This document shows positions 1 to 9,832 of a stretch of DNA of 64,000 nucleotides, in pieces. Numbering within the stretch: position 1 is the first letter of the stretch; each line of letters starts with the position of its first letter. Source of the stretch: Ectothiorhodospira sp. BSL-9. GTDB lineage: Bacteria > Pseudomonadota > Gammaproteobacteria > Ectothiorhodospirales > Ectothiorhodospiraceae. The translations under genes and the position numbers were made by a program. A model generated the notes under the pieces. That model did not search any database. It saw nothing but the letters and a program-made list of their open reading frames with translations, and was not told the origin of the DNA. The stretch spans positions 744,001 through 808,000 of the forward strand of contig NZ_CP011994.1 in the NCBI RefSeq assembly GCF_001632845.1. Reading direction: 5' to 3'.

Positions 1-26
1 GAACCCGGTCATTCCGGGTTTTTTTG
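1..26 (+). terminator. Rho-independent terminator of an upstream gene
   Basis: Perfect 7-bp inverted repeat AACCCGG/CCGGGTT around a 5-base loop, running directly into a run of seven T on the + strand. It would end a + strand gene lying left of the window; that gene is not visible. murJ starts about 30 bases later. Confidence 0.8.
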
Positions 27-57
27 TACCCGGCCACCCGTGAGCTCGCGTCAACCG

Positions 58-1611
58 ATGAGCCGACTGCTCAAGTCCACTGCCGTCGTCAGCGCCATGA
101 CCCTGGTGTCGCGGCTGTTTGGCTATCTGCGGGACATGGTGCTGGCAGTGAGTTTCGGGGCCAGCGGGGCCACCGACGCCTTCTTTGTCGCCTTTCGCAT
201 TCCCAACTTCCTGCGCCGGTTGTTTGCCGAGGGGGCCTTCTCGCAGGCCTTCGTGCCGGTGTTTGCCGAGTTCCGCGAGCAACGCGGTCACCAGGCCCTG
301 AAGGATCTGGTGGATCATGTCAGCGGCGCCCTCACCCTGGTACTGTTCATCACCACCTTGCTGGGGGTGATTGCGGCGCCCCTTTTGATCAGCGTGTTTG
401 CCCCCGGATTTCACGGGGAGGATGGCCGTCATGCCCTGGCCACCGACATGCTGCGCATCACCTTCCCCTACCTGCTGTTCATCTCGCTCACCGCCATGGC
501 CGGGGGCATCCTCAATAGCCTGGGGCGGTTCGCCGTGCCGGCCTTCACGCCTGTGTTCCTGAACCTGTCCATGATCGCCGCCGCCGTCTGGGGGGCGCCG
601 CATTTCGAGGAGCCCGTGGTGGCCCTGGCCTGGGGCGTGTTTGTGGCCGGCATCGTTCAGCTGGCCTTCCAGGTGCCCTTCCTGATGCGCCATGGCCTGA
701 TGCCACGCCCCCGGCTGCGCCGGGCCCACGAGGGCGTGAAGCGCATCGCCAAGCTCATGCTCCCGGCCATCTTCGGCACCTCGGTGGTGCAGATCAATCT
801 GCTGGTGGACACCCTGATCGCCTCGTTCCTGGCCGCCGGCTCCATCACCTGGCTGTATTTCTCCGACCGCTTCGTGGAACTGCCCCTGGCCCTGTTCGGC
901 ATCGCCATCGGCACGGTGATCCTGCCGCGCCTCTCCGGAGAATATGCCCGCAAGGACCCGCAGGCCTTCAGCAAGACCCTGGACTGGGCCCTGCGTCTGT
1001 CCCTGCTCATCGCCCTGCCCTCGGCCCTGGGCCTGATCCTGCTCGCTGCCCCCATCCTCGCGGCACTCATCCAGTATCAGGAGTTCCTGGAGAGCGACAC
1101 CCGCATGGCCGCCCTGTCGCTGATGGCCTATGCCATGGGTCTGCCCGCCTTTATCCTGATCAAGATCCTGGCGCCGGGGTACTTCTCCCGCCAGGACACC
1201 AAGACCCCGGTGAAGGTGGCGGTGATTGCCATGCTGGCCAATATGGTGCTGAACCTGGCCATTGTCGTGCCCTGGGTGTGGATGGGCTGGCCCGGGCCCC
1301 ATGCCGGCCTGGCCCTGGCCACATCGCTGTCGGCCTACCTGAATGCCGGGCTGCTCTATCGCGGGCTGCGCCGCGATGGCATCCTGGTGATCCTGCCAGG
1401 CTGGCTGGGACTGTGGTGGCGCATGCTGCTGGCGGCCGGCCTGCTCACCCTGCTGTTGCTGCTGCTGACCCCGGAACTGAGCCAGTGGAGTGAATGGCCG
1501 GCGCTGACCCGGGTGAGCGCCCTGCTGGGCCTGATCGCCCTGGGTGGCGGGGCCTATGGGTTGGCACTGCTGGCCACGGGCGTACGACCGCGGGCGTTCC
1601 TGCTGAGGTGA
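58..1611 (+). CDS. murJ: Lipid II flippase MurJ (MviN)
   Basis: Inner-membrane MOP-superfamily flippase that moves lipid II to the periplasmic face for peptidoglycan synthesis. The 517-residue product is of normal family length and is strongly hydrophobic throughout, with the characteristic N-terminal region (SAMTLVSRLFGYLRDMVLA, then TDAFFVAFRIPNFLRRLFAEG) found in MurJ proteins. I chose the ATG at 58, which gives the usual MSRLLKS start; an in-frame GTG at 40 would add six residues. It is the first gene of the murJ-ribF-ileS-lspA-fkpB order common in gammaproteobacteria; ribF follows after 73 bases that contain a good promoter. Confidence 0.95.
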   Translation: MSRLLKSTAVVSAMTLVSRLFGYLRDMVLAVSFGASGATDAFFVAFRIPNFLRRLFAEGAFSQAFVPVFAEFREQRGHQALKDLVDHVSGALTLVLFITTLLGVIAAPLLISVFAPGFHGEDGRHALATDMLRITFPYLLFISLTAMAGGILNSLGRFAVPAFTPVFLNLSMIAAAVWGAPHFEEPVVALAWGVFVAGIVQLAFQVPFLMRHGLMPRPRLRRAHEGVKRIAKLMLPAIFGTSVVQINLLVDTLIASFLAAGSITWLYFSDRFVELPLALFGIAIGTVILPRLSGEYARKDPQAFSKTLDWALRLSLLIALPSALGLILLAAPILAALIQYQEFLESDTRMAALSLMAYAMGLPAFILIKILAPGYFSRQDTKTPVKVAVIAMLANMVLNLAIVVPWVWMGWPGPHAGLALATSLSAYLNAGLLYRGLRRDGILVILPGWLGLWWRMLLAAGLLTLLLLLLTPELSQWSEWPALTRVSALLGLIALGGGAYGLALLATGVRPRAFLLR

Positions 1612-1633
1612 CCCGCCGGGACGGCTGCGACCC

Positions 1634-1662
1634 TGTAAACGTTCCACCCCCCCACGTATAAT
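1634..1662 (+). promoter_or_regulatory. Putative sigma-70 promoter for ribF-ileS-lspA-fkpB
   Basis: A perfect TATAAT at 1657-1662 lies 22 bases before the ribF start. A weak -35 candidate, TGTAAA, sits 17 bases upstream. It lies between murJ and ribF, so the downstream genes could be transcribed independently of murJ. The -35 match is poor, so the call rests mainly on the -10. Confidence 0.5.
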
Positions 1663-1684
1663 CGAGGCTTTTGCGGCCAATCCC

Positions 1685-2638
1685 ATGGAACTGATTCGCG
1701 GTGCCCACAACCTGAGGCCCCGACACCGGGGCTCGGTGGTCACCATCGGCAACTTCGACGGTGTGCACCTGGGGCATCAGGCGGTGCTCGGGCAACTGGC
1801 CGAAAAGGGGGCCGAACTGGGCCTGCCCACCGTGGCGGTCACCTTCGAGCCCCTGCCACGGGAATACTTCATGGGCGAGCGCTCGCCGGCCCGGCTGCAA
1901 CGCTTCCGGGACAAGCTCCTGGCCATGCGCCGTTTTTCCATTAACCGGCTGCTGTGCCTGAACTTCAACCCGGCCCTGGCCGGGATGAGTGCCCAGGACT
2001 TCATCCGGGAACTGCTGGTGGAGCGCCTGGGTGTGCGTCACCTGGTGGTGGGTGATGACTTCCGCTTTGGCAAGGGCCGCGCCGGCAACTTCGAAACCCT
2101 GCGCGAGGCGGGGCGTGTGCATGGTTTCGATGTGGCGCACATGCACACCTTTCACATCGATGGGGCCCGGGTGAGCAGTACCCGCATTCGTGGCGCCCTG
2201 GCCGAAGGCCGCATGGACGAGGCCGAAAAACTCCTGGGCCGCCCCTATCGCATCAATGGGCGCGTGGCACATGGCGACAAGAAGGGCCACCTGCTGGGCT
2301 TCCCCACCGCCAACCTGCGCCTGGGCCCCTGCCCCATGGCAGTGCGCGGCGTGTTTGCGGTGGAGGTGTTCGGCCTGCCCGGCGAACCGGTGCAGGGCGT
2401 GGCCAACGCCGGCACCCGTCCCACGGTGGGGGGCATCCAGAACCGCCTGGAGGTGCATCTGTTCGATGTGGATGCCGACCTCTACGGAAAACACCTGCAT
2501 GTGGACCTGCTCCACCGCCTGCGGGATGAACAACGCTTCGCCTCCCTGGATGAGCTGCGCGCGCAGATCGCCCGGGACGCTGACCATGCCCGTGCATTCT
2601 TTCAGGTGCGGCCCAGCGACGCCCGTTCGCCGGACTGA
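1685..2638 (+). CDS. ribF: Bifunctional riboflavin kinase / FAD synthetase
   Basis: Cytoplasmic enzyme that phosphorylates riboflavin to FMN and adenylates FMN to FAD. The N-terminal nucleotidyltransferase domain carries [10 protein letters not shown] at residues 22-31 and VSSTRIR near residue 160. The C-terminal flavokinase domain (about 180-310) begins with the [17 protein letters not shown] segment and contains GFPTANL. At 317 residues it has full family length. It is followed by ileS after 16 bases, the conserved neighbour. Confidence 0.95.
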   Translation: MELIRGAHNLRPRHRGSVVTIGNFDGVHLGHQAVLGQLAEKGAELGLPTVAVTFEPLPREYFMGERSPARLQRFRDKLLAMRRFSINRLLCLNFNPALAGMSAQDFIRELLVERLGVRHLVVGDDFRFGKGRAGNFETLREAGRVHGFDVAHMHTFHIDGARVSSTRIRGALAEGRMDEAEKLLGRPYRINGRVAHGDKKGHLLGFPTANLRLGPCPMAVRGVFAVEVFGLPGEPVQGVANAGTRPTVGGIQNRLEVHLFDVDADLYGKHLHVDLLHRLRDEQRFASLDELRAQIARDADHARAFFQVRPSDARSPD

Positions 2639-2654
2639 ATCGAGGATTTCCAGC

Positions 2655-5477
2655 TTGACCGACTATAAAGACACCCTGAACCTGCCCAAGACCGACTTCC
2701 CCATGCGCGGCAACCTGGCCAAGCGCGAGCCGGACATGCTGGCCACCTGGGAACAAGAGGGGCTGTACCAGCAGATCCGCCAGGCCAGCGCCGGTCGGCC
2801 CCGCTTCGTACTGGCCGACGGTCCGCCCTATGCCAATGGGGACATTCACATCGGTCATGCGGTGAACAAGATCCTCAAGGATGTCATCGTCAAGAGCCGC
2901 ACCCTGGCGGGCTACGACGCCCCCTACGTGCCCGGCTGGGATTGCCACGGCCTGCCCATCGAACTGCAGGTGGAGCGCAGCCAGGGCAAGGCCGGCAAGG
3001 GGGCGGACGCCCGTGCCTTCCGCGAGGCCTGTCGCCACTACGCCCAGGATCAGGTGAACCGCCAGCGCGAGGACTTCAAGCGCCTGGGCGTACTGGGTGA
3101 CTGGGAAAACCCCTACCTCACCATGGACTACGCCGTGGAGGCGGACATCATGCGCGCCCTGGGCCGCATCATCGACCGTGGCCACGTGATCCAGGGCAAC
3201 AAGCCGGTGCACTGGTGCGTGGACTGCGGTTCCGCCCTGGCCGAGGCTGAGGTGGAATACGAGGACAAGACCTCCCCGGCCATCGACGTGCGCTTCCGTG
3301 CCCTGGAAGACGAGGATCTGCTCAGACGCATGCATGTGGATGGTGATGCCGGCAGCGGCCCCATCAGCGTGGTTATCTGGACCACCACCCCCTGGACCCT
3401 GCCCGCCAACCAGGCCGTGGCCCTGAACGGGGAACTGGAGTACGCCCTGGTGGCCGTGAATGACGAGCGCCTGCTGGTGGCCACCGAACTGGTGGACAAC
3501 CTCATGCAGCGCTACGATCTGGAAGGGCACCACATCATCGGTCGTGCCCAGGGCGCAGCCCTGGAAGGCCTGCTGCTGCAGCACCCCTTCTACGACCGCC
3601 ACGTGCCTGTGATCCTGGGTGAGCACGTGAACCTGGAGGCCGGTACCGGCGCTGTGCATACCGCCCCGGGCCATGGTCAGGACGACTATATCGTCGGCCG
3701 CCGTTACGACCTGCCCGTGGAAAACCCGGTGGGGGGCGATGGCCGCTTCCTGCCCTCCACCGAGCTGTTCGCCGGGCTGAACGTGACCGAGGCCAACGGC
3801 CGCATCCTGGAAGTGCTCAAGGAACGCGAGGCGCTGGTGCATGTGGAGAAACTGCGCCACAGCTATCCCCATTGCTGGCGCCACAAGACCCCCATCATCT
3901 TCCGGGCCACCTCCCAGTGGTTCATCAGCATGGACAAGGCGGAACTGCGCGACGGCGCACTCAAGGCCATCGAGCAGGTGCAATGGGTGCCCGACTGGGG
4001 CCGCGCCCGCATCGAGGGCATGGTGGGCAACCGCCCGGACTGGTGCATCTCCCGACAGCGCAACTGGGGCGTGCCCATCCCCCTGTTCATCCACAAGGAA
4101 ACCGGCGCCCTGCACCCGGACACCCAGGCCCTGATCGAGGCCGTGGCCCAAAAGGTGGAGCAGGAAGGCATCGAGGCCTGGTTCTCGCTGGACCCGAAGG
4201 AACTGCTGGGAGAAGACGCCGAACGCTTCGAAAAGCTGAGCGACACCCTGGACGTGTGGTTCGATTCAGGCGTGACCCACACCACGGTGACCGAGCGTCG
4301 CCCGGGCCTGGGCCTGCCGGCGGACCTGTATCTGGAGGGCTCCGACCAGCACCGGGGCTGGTTCCAGTCGTCCCTGCTCACCTCCGTGGCCATGCGCGGT
4401 GCCGCACCCTACAAGGCGGTGCTCACCCACGGCTTCACCGTGGACGCCCAGGGCCAGAAGATGTCCAAGTCCAAGGGCAATGTGGTGGCCCCCCAGAAGG
4501 TGATGGACACCCTGGGGGCCGACATCCTGCGCCTGTGGGTGGCAGCCACCGACTTCAGTGGCGAGATGGCCGTATCCGACGAGATCCTCAAGCGCACCGC
4601 CGATGCCTATCGGCGCATGCGCAATACCGCCCGGTTCCTGCTGGCCAACCTCAACGGTTTCGATCCGGCCACCGACCTGCTGCCTGCCGAACGCATGCTG
4701 CCCCTGGACCGCTGGGCCGTGGACCAGGCCCTGCAGGTGCAGCAGCATGTCATCCGCGCCTACGAGCAATACCAGTTCCACCAGATCTACCAGCGGGTGC
4801 ATAATTTCTGCTCGGTGGAGATGGGCAGTTTCTACCTGGACGTGATCAAGGACCGTCAGTACACCACCCAGGCGGACAGCCGCGCGCGCCGCTCGGCGCA
4901 GACGGCCATGTACCACATCATCGAGGCCATGACCCGCTGGCTGACGCCCATCCTCTCCTTCACCGGCGAGGAGATCTGGCAGCAGATCCCCGGCGAGCGC
5001 AACGCCTCGGTGCTGCTCAACACCTGGTATGACGGTCTCTTCCCCCTGCAGGACGATGCGCCCCTGGGTGTGGAGGACTGGCGCCGGGTGCTGGAGGTGC
5101 GCCAGTGCGTGAGCCGTGAACTGGAAAAACTGCGCAACGAAGGCGGCATTGGAGCCTCCCTGGATGCCGAGGTGGATCTCTACTGCGATGCCGGCCTGCA
5201 GGAGATCCTCAGTCGCCTGGGGGATGAACTGCGGTTCGTGCTGATCACCTCCTACGCCCGGGTACATGCCCTGGGTCAGGCACCGGCCACGGCCGTGGCT
5301 TCCGCCCTGCCCGACGGCACCGCCCTGGCCATCCGCGCCCTGCGCTGCGAGCATGCCAAGTGTCCCCGCTGCTGGCATCATCGGGAGGATGTGGGCAGCA
5401 GCGCCGAACACCCGGAGTTGTGTGGACGCTGCGTGGAGAACGTGGCGGGCGAGGGGGAGCAACGGGCGTTTGCCTGA
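2655..5477 (+). CDS. ileS: Isoleucyl-tRNA synthetase
   Basis: Class I aminoacyl-tRNA synthetase charging tRNA-Ile, with an editing (CP1) domain. The protein starts [20 protein letters not shown], matching the usual bacterial IleS N-terminus, which requires a TTG start at 2655; GAGGA lies 8 bases upstream. Visible motifs are HIGH at residues 65-68, KMSKS at about 602-606, and two C-terminal cysteine pairs from about residue 898 (CEHAKCPRC and CGRC) that form the zinc site. The 940-residue length is typical. The reading frame remains open upstream to 2190 inside ribF, but that part has no IleS similarity. Confidence 0.96.
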   Translation: MTDYKDTLNLPKTDFPMRGNLAKREPDMLATWEQEGLYQQIRQASAGRPRFVLADGPPYANGDIHIGHAVNKILKDVIVKSRTLAGYDAPYVPGWDCHGLPIELQVERSQGKAGKGADARAFREACRHYAQDQVNRQREDFKRLGVLGDWENPYLTMDYAVEADIMRALGRIIDRGHVIQGNKPVHWCVDCGSALAEAEVEYEDKTSPAIDVRFRALEDEDLLRRMHVDGDAGSGPISVVIWTTTPWTLPANQAVALNGELEYALVAVNDERLLVATELVDNLMQRYDLEGHHIIGRAQGAALEGLLLQHPFYDRHVPVILGEHVNLEAGTGAVHTAPGHGQDDYIVGRRYDLPVENPVGGDGRFLPSTELFAGLNVTEANGRILEVLKEREALVHVEKLRHSYPHCWRHKTPIIFRATSQWFISMDKAELRDGALKAIEQVQWVPDWGRARIEGMVGNRPDWCISRQRNWGVPIPLFIHKETGALHPDTQALIEAVAQKVEQEGIEAWFSLDPKELLGEDAERFEKLSDTLDVWFDSGVTHTTVTERRPGLGLPADLYLEGSDQHRGWFQSSLLTSVAMRGAAPYKAVLTHGFTVDAQGQKMSKSKGNVVAPQKVMDTLGADILRLWVAATDFSGEMAVSDEILKRTADAYRRMRNTARFLLANLNGFDPATDLLPAERMLPLDRWAVDQALQVQQHVIRAYEQYQFHQIYQRVHNFCSVEMGSFYLDVIKDRQYTTQADSRARRSAQTAMYHIIEAMTRWLTPILSFTGEEIWQQIPGERNASVLLNTWYDGLFPLQDDAPLGVEDWRRVLEVRQCVSRELEKLRNEGGIGASLDAEVDLYCDAGLQEILSRLGDELRFVLITSYARVHALGQAPATAVASALPDGTALAIRALRCEHAKCPRCWHHREDVGSSAEHPELCGRCVENVAGEGEQRAFA

Positions 5478-5537
5478 CCGGGCCGCCGCTTGCCCTCCCC
5501 CCAGAAGACAACCCAAGGCAAACAGAGACCCAACAAC

Positions 5538-6014
5538 ATGCTCAAATGGCTATGGCTCTCCTTCGGCGTGATCGTGCTGGACCAGATCACCAAGCGTATC
5601 GCCGAATATCAACTCGTGCAGTTCGCCCCCATGGAGATCCTGCCCTTCCTGAACCTGGCCCTGGTCTACAACCAGGGCGCCGCCTTCAGCTTCCTCAGTG
5701 ACGCCGGGGGCTGGCAGCGCTGGTTCCTCACGGCCCTGGCACTGCTGGTCAGTGCCGTCATCATCTGGTGGCTGCATCGACTCCAGCGGGGCGAGACAGG
5801 CACCGCCATCAGCCTGGCGCTGATCCTGGGCGGTGCCATCGGCAATGTCATCGATCGGGTCCTGCACGGGCACGTGATCGACTTCATCGACGTTCACTAC
5901 GCCGGCTACCACTGGCCCACCTTCAACATCGCCGACAGCGCCATTACCGTGGGCGCCGTGATCCTCATCGCCACCAGCTTTCTACCCGCCTCCCGTCAGA
6001 GGCAGGGCTCGTGA
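5538..6014 (+). CDS. lspA: Lipoprotein signal peptidase (signal peptidase II)
   Basis: Inner-membrane aspartic protease that removes signal peptides from diacylglyceryl-modified prolipoproteins. The 158-residue protein has four hydrophobic segments and both catalytic-Asp regions: NVIDRVLHGHVIDFID and FNIADSAI. The ATG at 5538 gives MLKWLWLSFG, the usual type of start; an upstream in-frame start at 5490 would add an unlikely hydrophilic leader. The last four bases (GTGA) overlap the fkpB start, so the two are translationally coupled. Confidence 0.95.
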   Translation: MLKWLWLSFGVIVLDQITKRIAEYQLVQFAPMEILPFLNLALVYNQGAAFSFLSDAGGWQRWFLTALALLVSAVIIWWLHRLQRGETGTAISLALILGGAIGNVIDRVLHGHVIDFIDVHYAGYHWPTFNIADSAITVGAVILIATSFLPASRQRQGS

Positions 6015-6448
6015 TCGCCCCCGGCAGCCGGGTGCGGATGCACTACACCATCACCCTGGAAAACGGCCAGGTAGCCGACAGCACACGGGAAGATGACGGC
6101 GAGCCGGTGGAATTCACCGTCGGCGAGGGAGAGTTGCACGGCGCCCTGGAAGGACTGGTCACGGCGCTTTCGGAAGGGGCGTCGAGCACCACCACCCTCC
6201 CCCCGGAGCAGGCCTTCGGCTTCGCCACCGCCCAGGCGGTTCAGACCATGGAACGCAGCGACTTCCCCGAGGACATGCCCCTGGAACCCGGCCTGCTGGT
6301 GGGCTTCGACACCCCCAAGGGCGAGCAGATCCCGGGGCTCATCCGGGAGATGGAGGGGGACCGTGTCATTGTGGATTTCAACCACCCGCTGGCGGGACAC
6401 ACCATCACGGTGGAGATTGAGGTGCTGTCGGTGGAAACGCCGAACTGA
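6011..6448 (+). CDS. fkpB: FKBP-type peptidyl-prolyl isomerase FkpB (SlpA-like)
   Basis: SlyD/FkpB-family prolyl cis-trans isomerase and likely chaperone, 145 residues, close to the family norm. Starting at GTG 6011 it reads MIAPGSRVRMHYTITLENG, followed by the inserted-flap region and NHPLAGHTITVEIEV at the C-terminus, a motif diagnostic of this family. The GTG overlaps the lspA stop by four bases. The usual next gene, ispH, is displaced by a reversed small gene. Confidence 0.92.
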   Translation: MIAPGSRVRMHYTITLENGQVADSTREDDGEPVEFTVGEGELHGALEGLVTALSEGASSTTTLPPEQAFGFATAQAVQTMERSDFPEDMPLEPGLLVGFDTPKGEQIPGLIREMEGDRVIVDFNHPLAGHTITVEIEVLSVETPN

Positions 6449-6482
6449 ATCAGTAGTGGCCTGCCCACTCCACGAAATGTGA

Positions 6483-6764
6483 TCAGGAGAACAACTTCAC
6501 CAAAGTGGCCACCAGCGCAGCTTGAGCAAGCAGCAAACCTGCCATCCACTTGATCAGGTCCGCTTTCAATCGATGCTCCATCTCACGCACTTCGGATCTC
6601 ACCAGCGCGATATCCTCCTTGGTGGCAACCTCTGCCTCGCGTTGAGCATTTTTGAAAGCCAGCGCCACAGCTTCTGCTTGCTTCTCATCGAAGCCTGCCT
6701 TCTCAAGGGTCTTGATAAACTCGTGAGTGTCGAAGGTGATGCTTGCCAAAGCCTGTAGCCCCAT
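6483..6764 (-). CDS. Small DUF1640-like coiled-coil membrane protein
   Basis: A 93-residue protein reading MGLQALASITFDTHEFIKTL at the start, then an alanine/glutamate-rich helix with ATKEDIALVRSEVREMEHRL (coiled coil, about 45-66), and one C-terminal membrane segment (about 68-91). This architecture and the TFDTHEFIKTLEKAGF opening resemble the bacterial DUF1640/CCDC90 family of unknown function. I chose the ATG at 6764; a TTG at 6794 would add ten residues, and neither has a clear ribosome-binding site. It lies opposite to the surrounding fkpB-ispH genes, and its base composition is visibly less GC-rich, suggesting insertion. Confidence 0.7.
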   Translation of the reverse strand: MGLQALASITFDTHEFIKTLEKAGFDEKQAEAVALAFKNAQREAEVATKEDIALVRSEVREMEHRLKADLIKWMAGLLLAQAALVATLVKLFS

Positions 6765-6912
6765 GAACGAGCGGAGAATTCGAGGATAGTCCAATTTGCA
6801 TAAGGAGGACAGCCCCCTTTGCCCCCAAGCATCGCAGGCCCATTCGGCAGCCGCGCGCCGTTGTTGTAGGATATCGCCCTACCAGCCATCCTCACTCTCA
6901 GGCCAGAAGAAC

Positions 6913-7851
6913 ATGCATATCCTCCTCGCCAACCCCCGTGGATTCTGCGCCGGTGTCGACCGGGCCATCGAGATCGTGGAACGGGCCCTGGACCTGTTCG
7001 GCCAGCCCATCTATGTGCGCCACGAGGTGGTGCATAACCGCTACGTGGTCAACGAACTCAGGGGGAAGGGGGCCGTCTTCGTGGAGGAACTGGATCAGGT
7101 GCCCGATGGCGCCACGGTGATCTTCAGTGCCCACGGCGTGCCCCGAAGCGTGCGGGACGAAGCCGACAAGCGCGGCCTGCGGGTCTTTGACGCCACCTGC
7201 CCGCTGGTCACCAAGGTACACATGGAGGTGGCCCGCCATGCGGCCCGGGGTGAAGAAGTCATCCTCATCGGCCACGCCGGGCACCCGGAAGTGGATGGCA
7301 CCCTGGGGCAGTATGATCGCAGCAAAGGGGGCGAGATCTATCTGGTGGAGAACATCCAGCAGGCCCGGGAACTGCAAGTGAAGGACCCGGGCCGCCTGGC
7401 CTACGTGACCCAGACCACCCTCTCCATGGACGACACCCAGGGCATCTTCCAGGTTTTGCGGGAGCGTTTCCCCAACATCCAGGGGCAGCGCCGTGACGAC
7501 ATCTGCTACGCCACCCAGAACCGCCAGGATGCCATCAAGTCCCTGGCTGGGCAGTGCGACCTGATCCTGGTGGTGGGTTCGCCCAACAGTTCCAACTCCA
7601 ATCGCCTGCGGGAAATTGCCGAAAAGCTGGGAATACAGGCCTACCTCATCGACGGCGCCGAGGACATCGACGCCCGCTGGCTGGAAGGCCGTCAGCGCAT
7701 CGGCATCACCGCCGGCGCCTCCGCCCCGGAACTCCTGGTGCAACAGGTGGTGGATCACCTCAAGCCCCTGGGCGTGGAAACCTGCGTGGAACACGAAGGC
7801 CGCAGCGAGAAGGTGACCTTCTCCCTACCAAAAGAGCTGAGACCCACTTAA
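6913..7851 (+). CDS. ispH: 4-hydroxy-3-methylbut-2-enyl diphosphate reductase
   Basis: Last step of the MEP isoprenoid pathway: a [4Fe-4S] enzyme converting HMBPP to IPP and DMAPP. The 312-residue protein contains the three cluster cysteines in their usual contexts: [12 protein letters not shown] (C12), [11 protein letters not shown] and [11 protein letters not shown]. It also has [10 protein letters not shown] near the N-terminus and [13 protein letters not shown]. The start at 6913 gives the standard [12 protein letters not shown]. Its stop codon lies inside the first base pairs of a short repeat shared with the far side of ybiT. Confidence 0.96.
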   Translation: MHILLANPRGFCAGVDRAIEIVERALDLFGQPIYVRHEVVHNRYVVNELRGKGAVFVEELDQVPDGATVIFSAHGVPRSVRDEADKRGLRVFDATCPLVTKVHMEVARHAARGEEVILIGHAGHPEVDGTLGQYDRSKGGEIYLVENIQQARELQVKDPGRLAYVTQTTLSMDDTQGIFQVLRERFPNIQGQRRDDICYATQNRQDAIKSLAGQCDLILVVGSPNSSNSNRLREIAEKLGIQAYLIDGAEDIDARWLEGRQRIGITAGASAPELLVQQVVDHLKPLGVETCVEHEGRSEKVTFSLPKELRPT

Positions 7852-7871
7852 AAGGGGACAGACACCTTTTT
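7850..7871. repeat. GACAGACACC repeat, copy 1
   Basis: A 22-base element with core GGGGACAGACACC flanked by A4 and T5. The near-identical element at 9595-9617 is its reverse complement with one substitution (GGTGACAGACACC) and one extra A. The two copies bracket the ybiT gene; this one overlaps the ispH stop codon. Confidence 0.85.
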
Positions 7872-7874
7872 CGC

Positions 7875-9464
7875 TCACACTGCCACGTCCAGCTCACGCA
7901 GATAGTCGTCGTAGGTGCCGTTGAAATCGGTCACGCCGTTTTCGTTCAGCTCGATGATGCGTGTTGCCAGACTGGAGACGAACTCGCGGTCATGGCTGAC
8001 GAAGATCAGCGTGCCGGGGTAGTTCTCCAGGGCCAGGTTCAGTGCCTCAATCGATTCCATGTCCAGGTGGTTGGTGGGTTCGTCCATGATCATCACATTG
8101 GGTTTTTGCAGGATCAGCTTGCCGAACAGCATGCGGCCCTGCTCACCACCGGAAATCACCTTCACCGATTTGAGGATGTCATCGTTGGAAAACAGCATGC
8201 GACCCAGGGTACCGCGCACCAATTGGTCGCCGCCGGTGGTCCACTGCGCCATCCAGTCGATCAGGGTCTCGTCGTTCTTGAAGTCGTCGGCGTGTTCCTG
8301 GGCAAAATAGCCCAGATCAGCGCTTTCGGCCCATTTGACCGTGCCCGTCATCGGTGGCAGTTCATTCACCAGGGTGCGTAGCAGCGTCGTCTTGCCGATG
8401 CCGTTGGGCCCAATGATCGCAACGCGCTCACCGGCCTCGATGTGCAGACTCAGGTTCTTGAACAACGGCTCGCCATCGAACCCCTGGCTGACCTTGTCGA
8501 GGATCACGGCCTGGCGGTGCAACTTCTTGTACTGATCGAAACGGATGAACGGGCTGACCCGACTCGAAGGCTTGACCTCATCCAGCTGGATCTTCTCGAT
8601 CTGCCGGGCGCGGCTGGTGGCCTGCTTGGATTTGGAGGCGTTGGCCGAGAAGCGGCTGACGAAGGTCTGCAGCTCGGCAATCTGGGCCTTCTTCTTCGCG
8701 TTGTCGGACAGCAAGCGCTCGCGGGCCTGAGTGGCGGCCGTCATGTATTCATCGTAGTTGCCGGGGAACAGGCGCAGTTCGCCAAAGTCCAGATCCGCCA
8801 TGTGCGTACAGACGCTGTTGAGAAAGTGGCGATCGTGGGAAATGATGACCATGGTGCTGTTGCGCGAGGTCAAAACGCCTTCCAGCCAGCGGATGGTGTT
8901 GATATCCAGGTGGTTGGTGGGCTCGTCCAGCAGCAGCACTTCCGGATCGGAAAACAGCGCCTGGGCCAGCAGGACGCGTAGCTTCCAGCCGGGCGCGATC
9001 TCGCTCATGGGCCCGTTGTGTTGCGCCAGCGGAATACCCAGGCCGAGCAGCAGCTCGCCAGCACGGGCTTCGGCGGTGTATCCGTCCATCTCGGCAAATT
9101 CGGTTTCCAGTTCGGCCACCTTCATGCCGTCTTCTTCGCTCATTTCCGCCAGGGAATAGATGCGGTCGCGCTCGGCACGCGTCTTCCACAGCGCCTCGTG
9201 ACCCATGATCACGGTGTCCAGCACGCTGTAGCTCTCATAGGCGAACTGGTCCTGACGCAGCTTGCCCAGGCGCACATTGGGCTCGAGCATCACCTGGCCG
9301 CCGGAAGGCTCGAGATCGCCCCCCAGGATTTTCATGAAGGTGGACTTGCCCGAGCCGTTGGCACCGATCAGGCCGTAACGGTTACCCCCGCCAAACTTGA
9401 CTGATACGTTCTCGAAGAGAGGCTTGGCCCCGAACTGCATGGTGATATTGGCGGTGGATATCAA
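7875..9464 (-). CDS. ybiT: ABC-F family ATP-binding protein, YbiT type
   Basis: Soluble duplicated-ATPase protein of the ABC-F family, whose members act on the ribosome. Two ABC domains are visible: Walker [10 protein letters not shown] and Walker [12 protein letters not shown] in the first; GPNGIGKTT, the ISGGEQ signature and [10 protein letters not shown] in the second. A charged interdomain linker lies between them. The best start is TTG at 9464 ([20 protein letters not shown]), with AGGA seven bases upstream; it gives 529 residues, the length of E. coli YbiT. The gene is convergent with ispH and is flanked by inverted GACAGACACC repeats. Its codon choice looks less GC-biased than its neighbours, consistent with acquisition. 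Confidence 0.93.
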   Translation of the reverse strand: MISTANITMQFGAKPLFENVSVKFGGGNRYGLIGANGSGKSTFMKILGGDLEPSGGQVMLEPNVRLGKLRQDQFAYESYSVLDTVIMGHEALWKTRAERDRIYSLAEMSEEDGMKVAELETEFAEMDGYTAEARAGELLLGLGIPLAQHNGPMSEIAPGWKLRVLLAQALFSDPEVLLLDEPTNHLDINTIRWLEGVLTSRNSTMVIISHDRHFLNSVCTHMADLDFGELRLFPGNYDEYMTAATQARERLLSDNAKKKAQIAELQTFVSRFSANASKSKQATSRARQIEKIQLDEVKPSSRVSPFIRFDQYKKLHRQAVILDKVSQGFDGEPLFKNLSLHIEAGERVAIIGPNGIGKTTLLRTLVNELPPMTGTVKWAESADLGYFAQEHADDFKNDETLIDWMAQWTTGGDQLVRGTLGRMLFSNDDILKSVKVISGGEQGRMLFGKLILQKPNVMIMDEPTNHLDMESIEALNLALENYPGTLIFVSHDREFVSSLATRIIELNENGVTDFNGTYDDYLRELDVAV

Positions 9465-9594
9465 AAGAATGTCCTGCGGAAAAAGGAGGGTGTGGTTGCC
9501 GGGCGGCGATGGGGAGGTCTGAAAACCCAACCGGGCATGGTACGGGCTCTGGGCCGTTATTGACAGGGTTGTCCGACGAGCGTAGGGCATGGTC

Positions 9595-9617
9595 AAAAAG
9601 GTGTCTGTCACCTTTTT
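9595..9617. repeat. GACAGACACC repeat, copy 2 (inverted)
   Basis: Core GGTGTCTGTCACC with A5 before and T5 after. It is the inverted partner of 7850-7871, placed about 130 bases upstream of the ybiT start. The element is itself nearly palindromic (AAAAAGGTG/CACCTTTTT) and could form a hairpin. Confidence 0.85.
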
Positions 9618-9647
9618 AGTCACCATACATTTTTACAGTTTGCCACC

Positions 9648-9739
9648 GCGGGAGCTGGCCTGCCGGCGATGCGCTGCGGCAGCAGCGCCCAGACCATGCC
9701 ATGTGCTCACCGCTTTCGCGGGCGGGGCCCGCTTCCACA
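9648..9739. repeat. REP-like inverted pair
   Basis: Two imperfect inverted units: GGGAGCTGGCCTGCCGGCGA at 9650-9669, and a rightward unit at 9716-9739 containing GGGCGGGGCCCGCTTCCACA. Both resemble the repetitive extragenic palindromes common in Pseudomonas, each with its own internal palindrome. They lie between ybiT and the amtB terminator. Together with the repeats around ybiT they fill the 368-base spacer (9465-9832), in which I see no gene. Confidence 0.6.
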
Positions 9740-9776
9740 GGGGGCAGGCTCAGATCGTCTCTATGCCTGGCGCACC

Positions 9777-9804
9777 AAAAAAAGCGGGCGCCTTAGGCGC
9801 CCGC
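9777..9804 (-). terminator. Rho-independent terminator of amtB operon
   Basis: Perfect 9-bp stem GCGGGCGCC/GGCGCCCGC with a 3-base loop, followed on the - strand by seven T. It lies 28 bases beyond the amtB stop codon and ends the porin-glnK-amtB transcript. Confidence 0.92.
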
Positions 9805-9832
9805 AACCACTTCACTCCCTGCAGAGGAGACT

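Noticed and set aside
2253-4151. A 632-codon open frame antisense to ribF and ileS
   Set aside because: It is a shadow of strongly conserved genes in GC-rich DNA; its product is low-complexity (His/Gly/Val-rich) and has no recognisable domain.
6599-6895. Possible frameshifted 5' extension of the DUF1640-like gene
   Set aside because: The extra frame has no family resemblance, and the short gene already has a complete family-like start.
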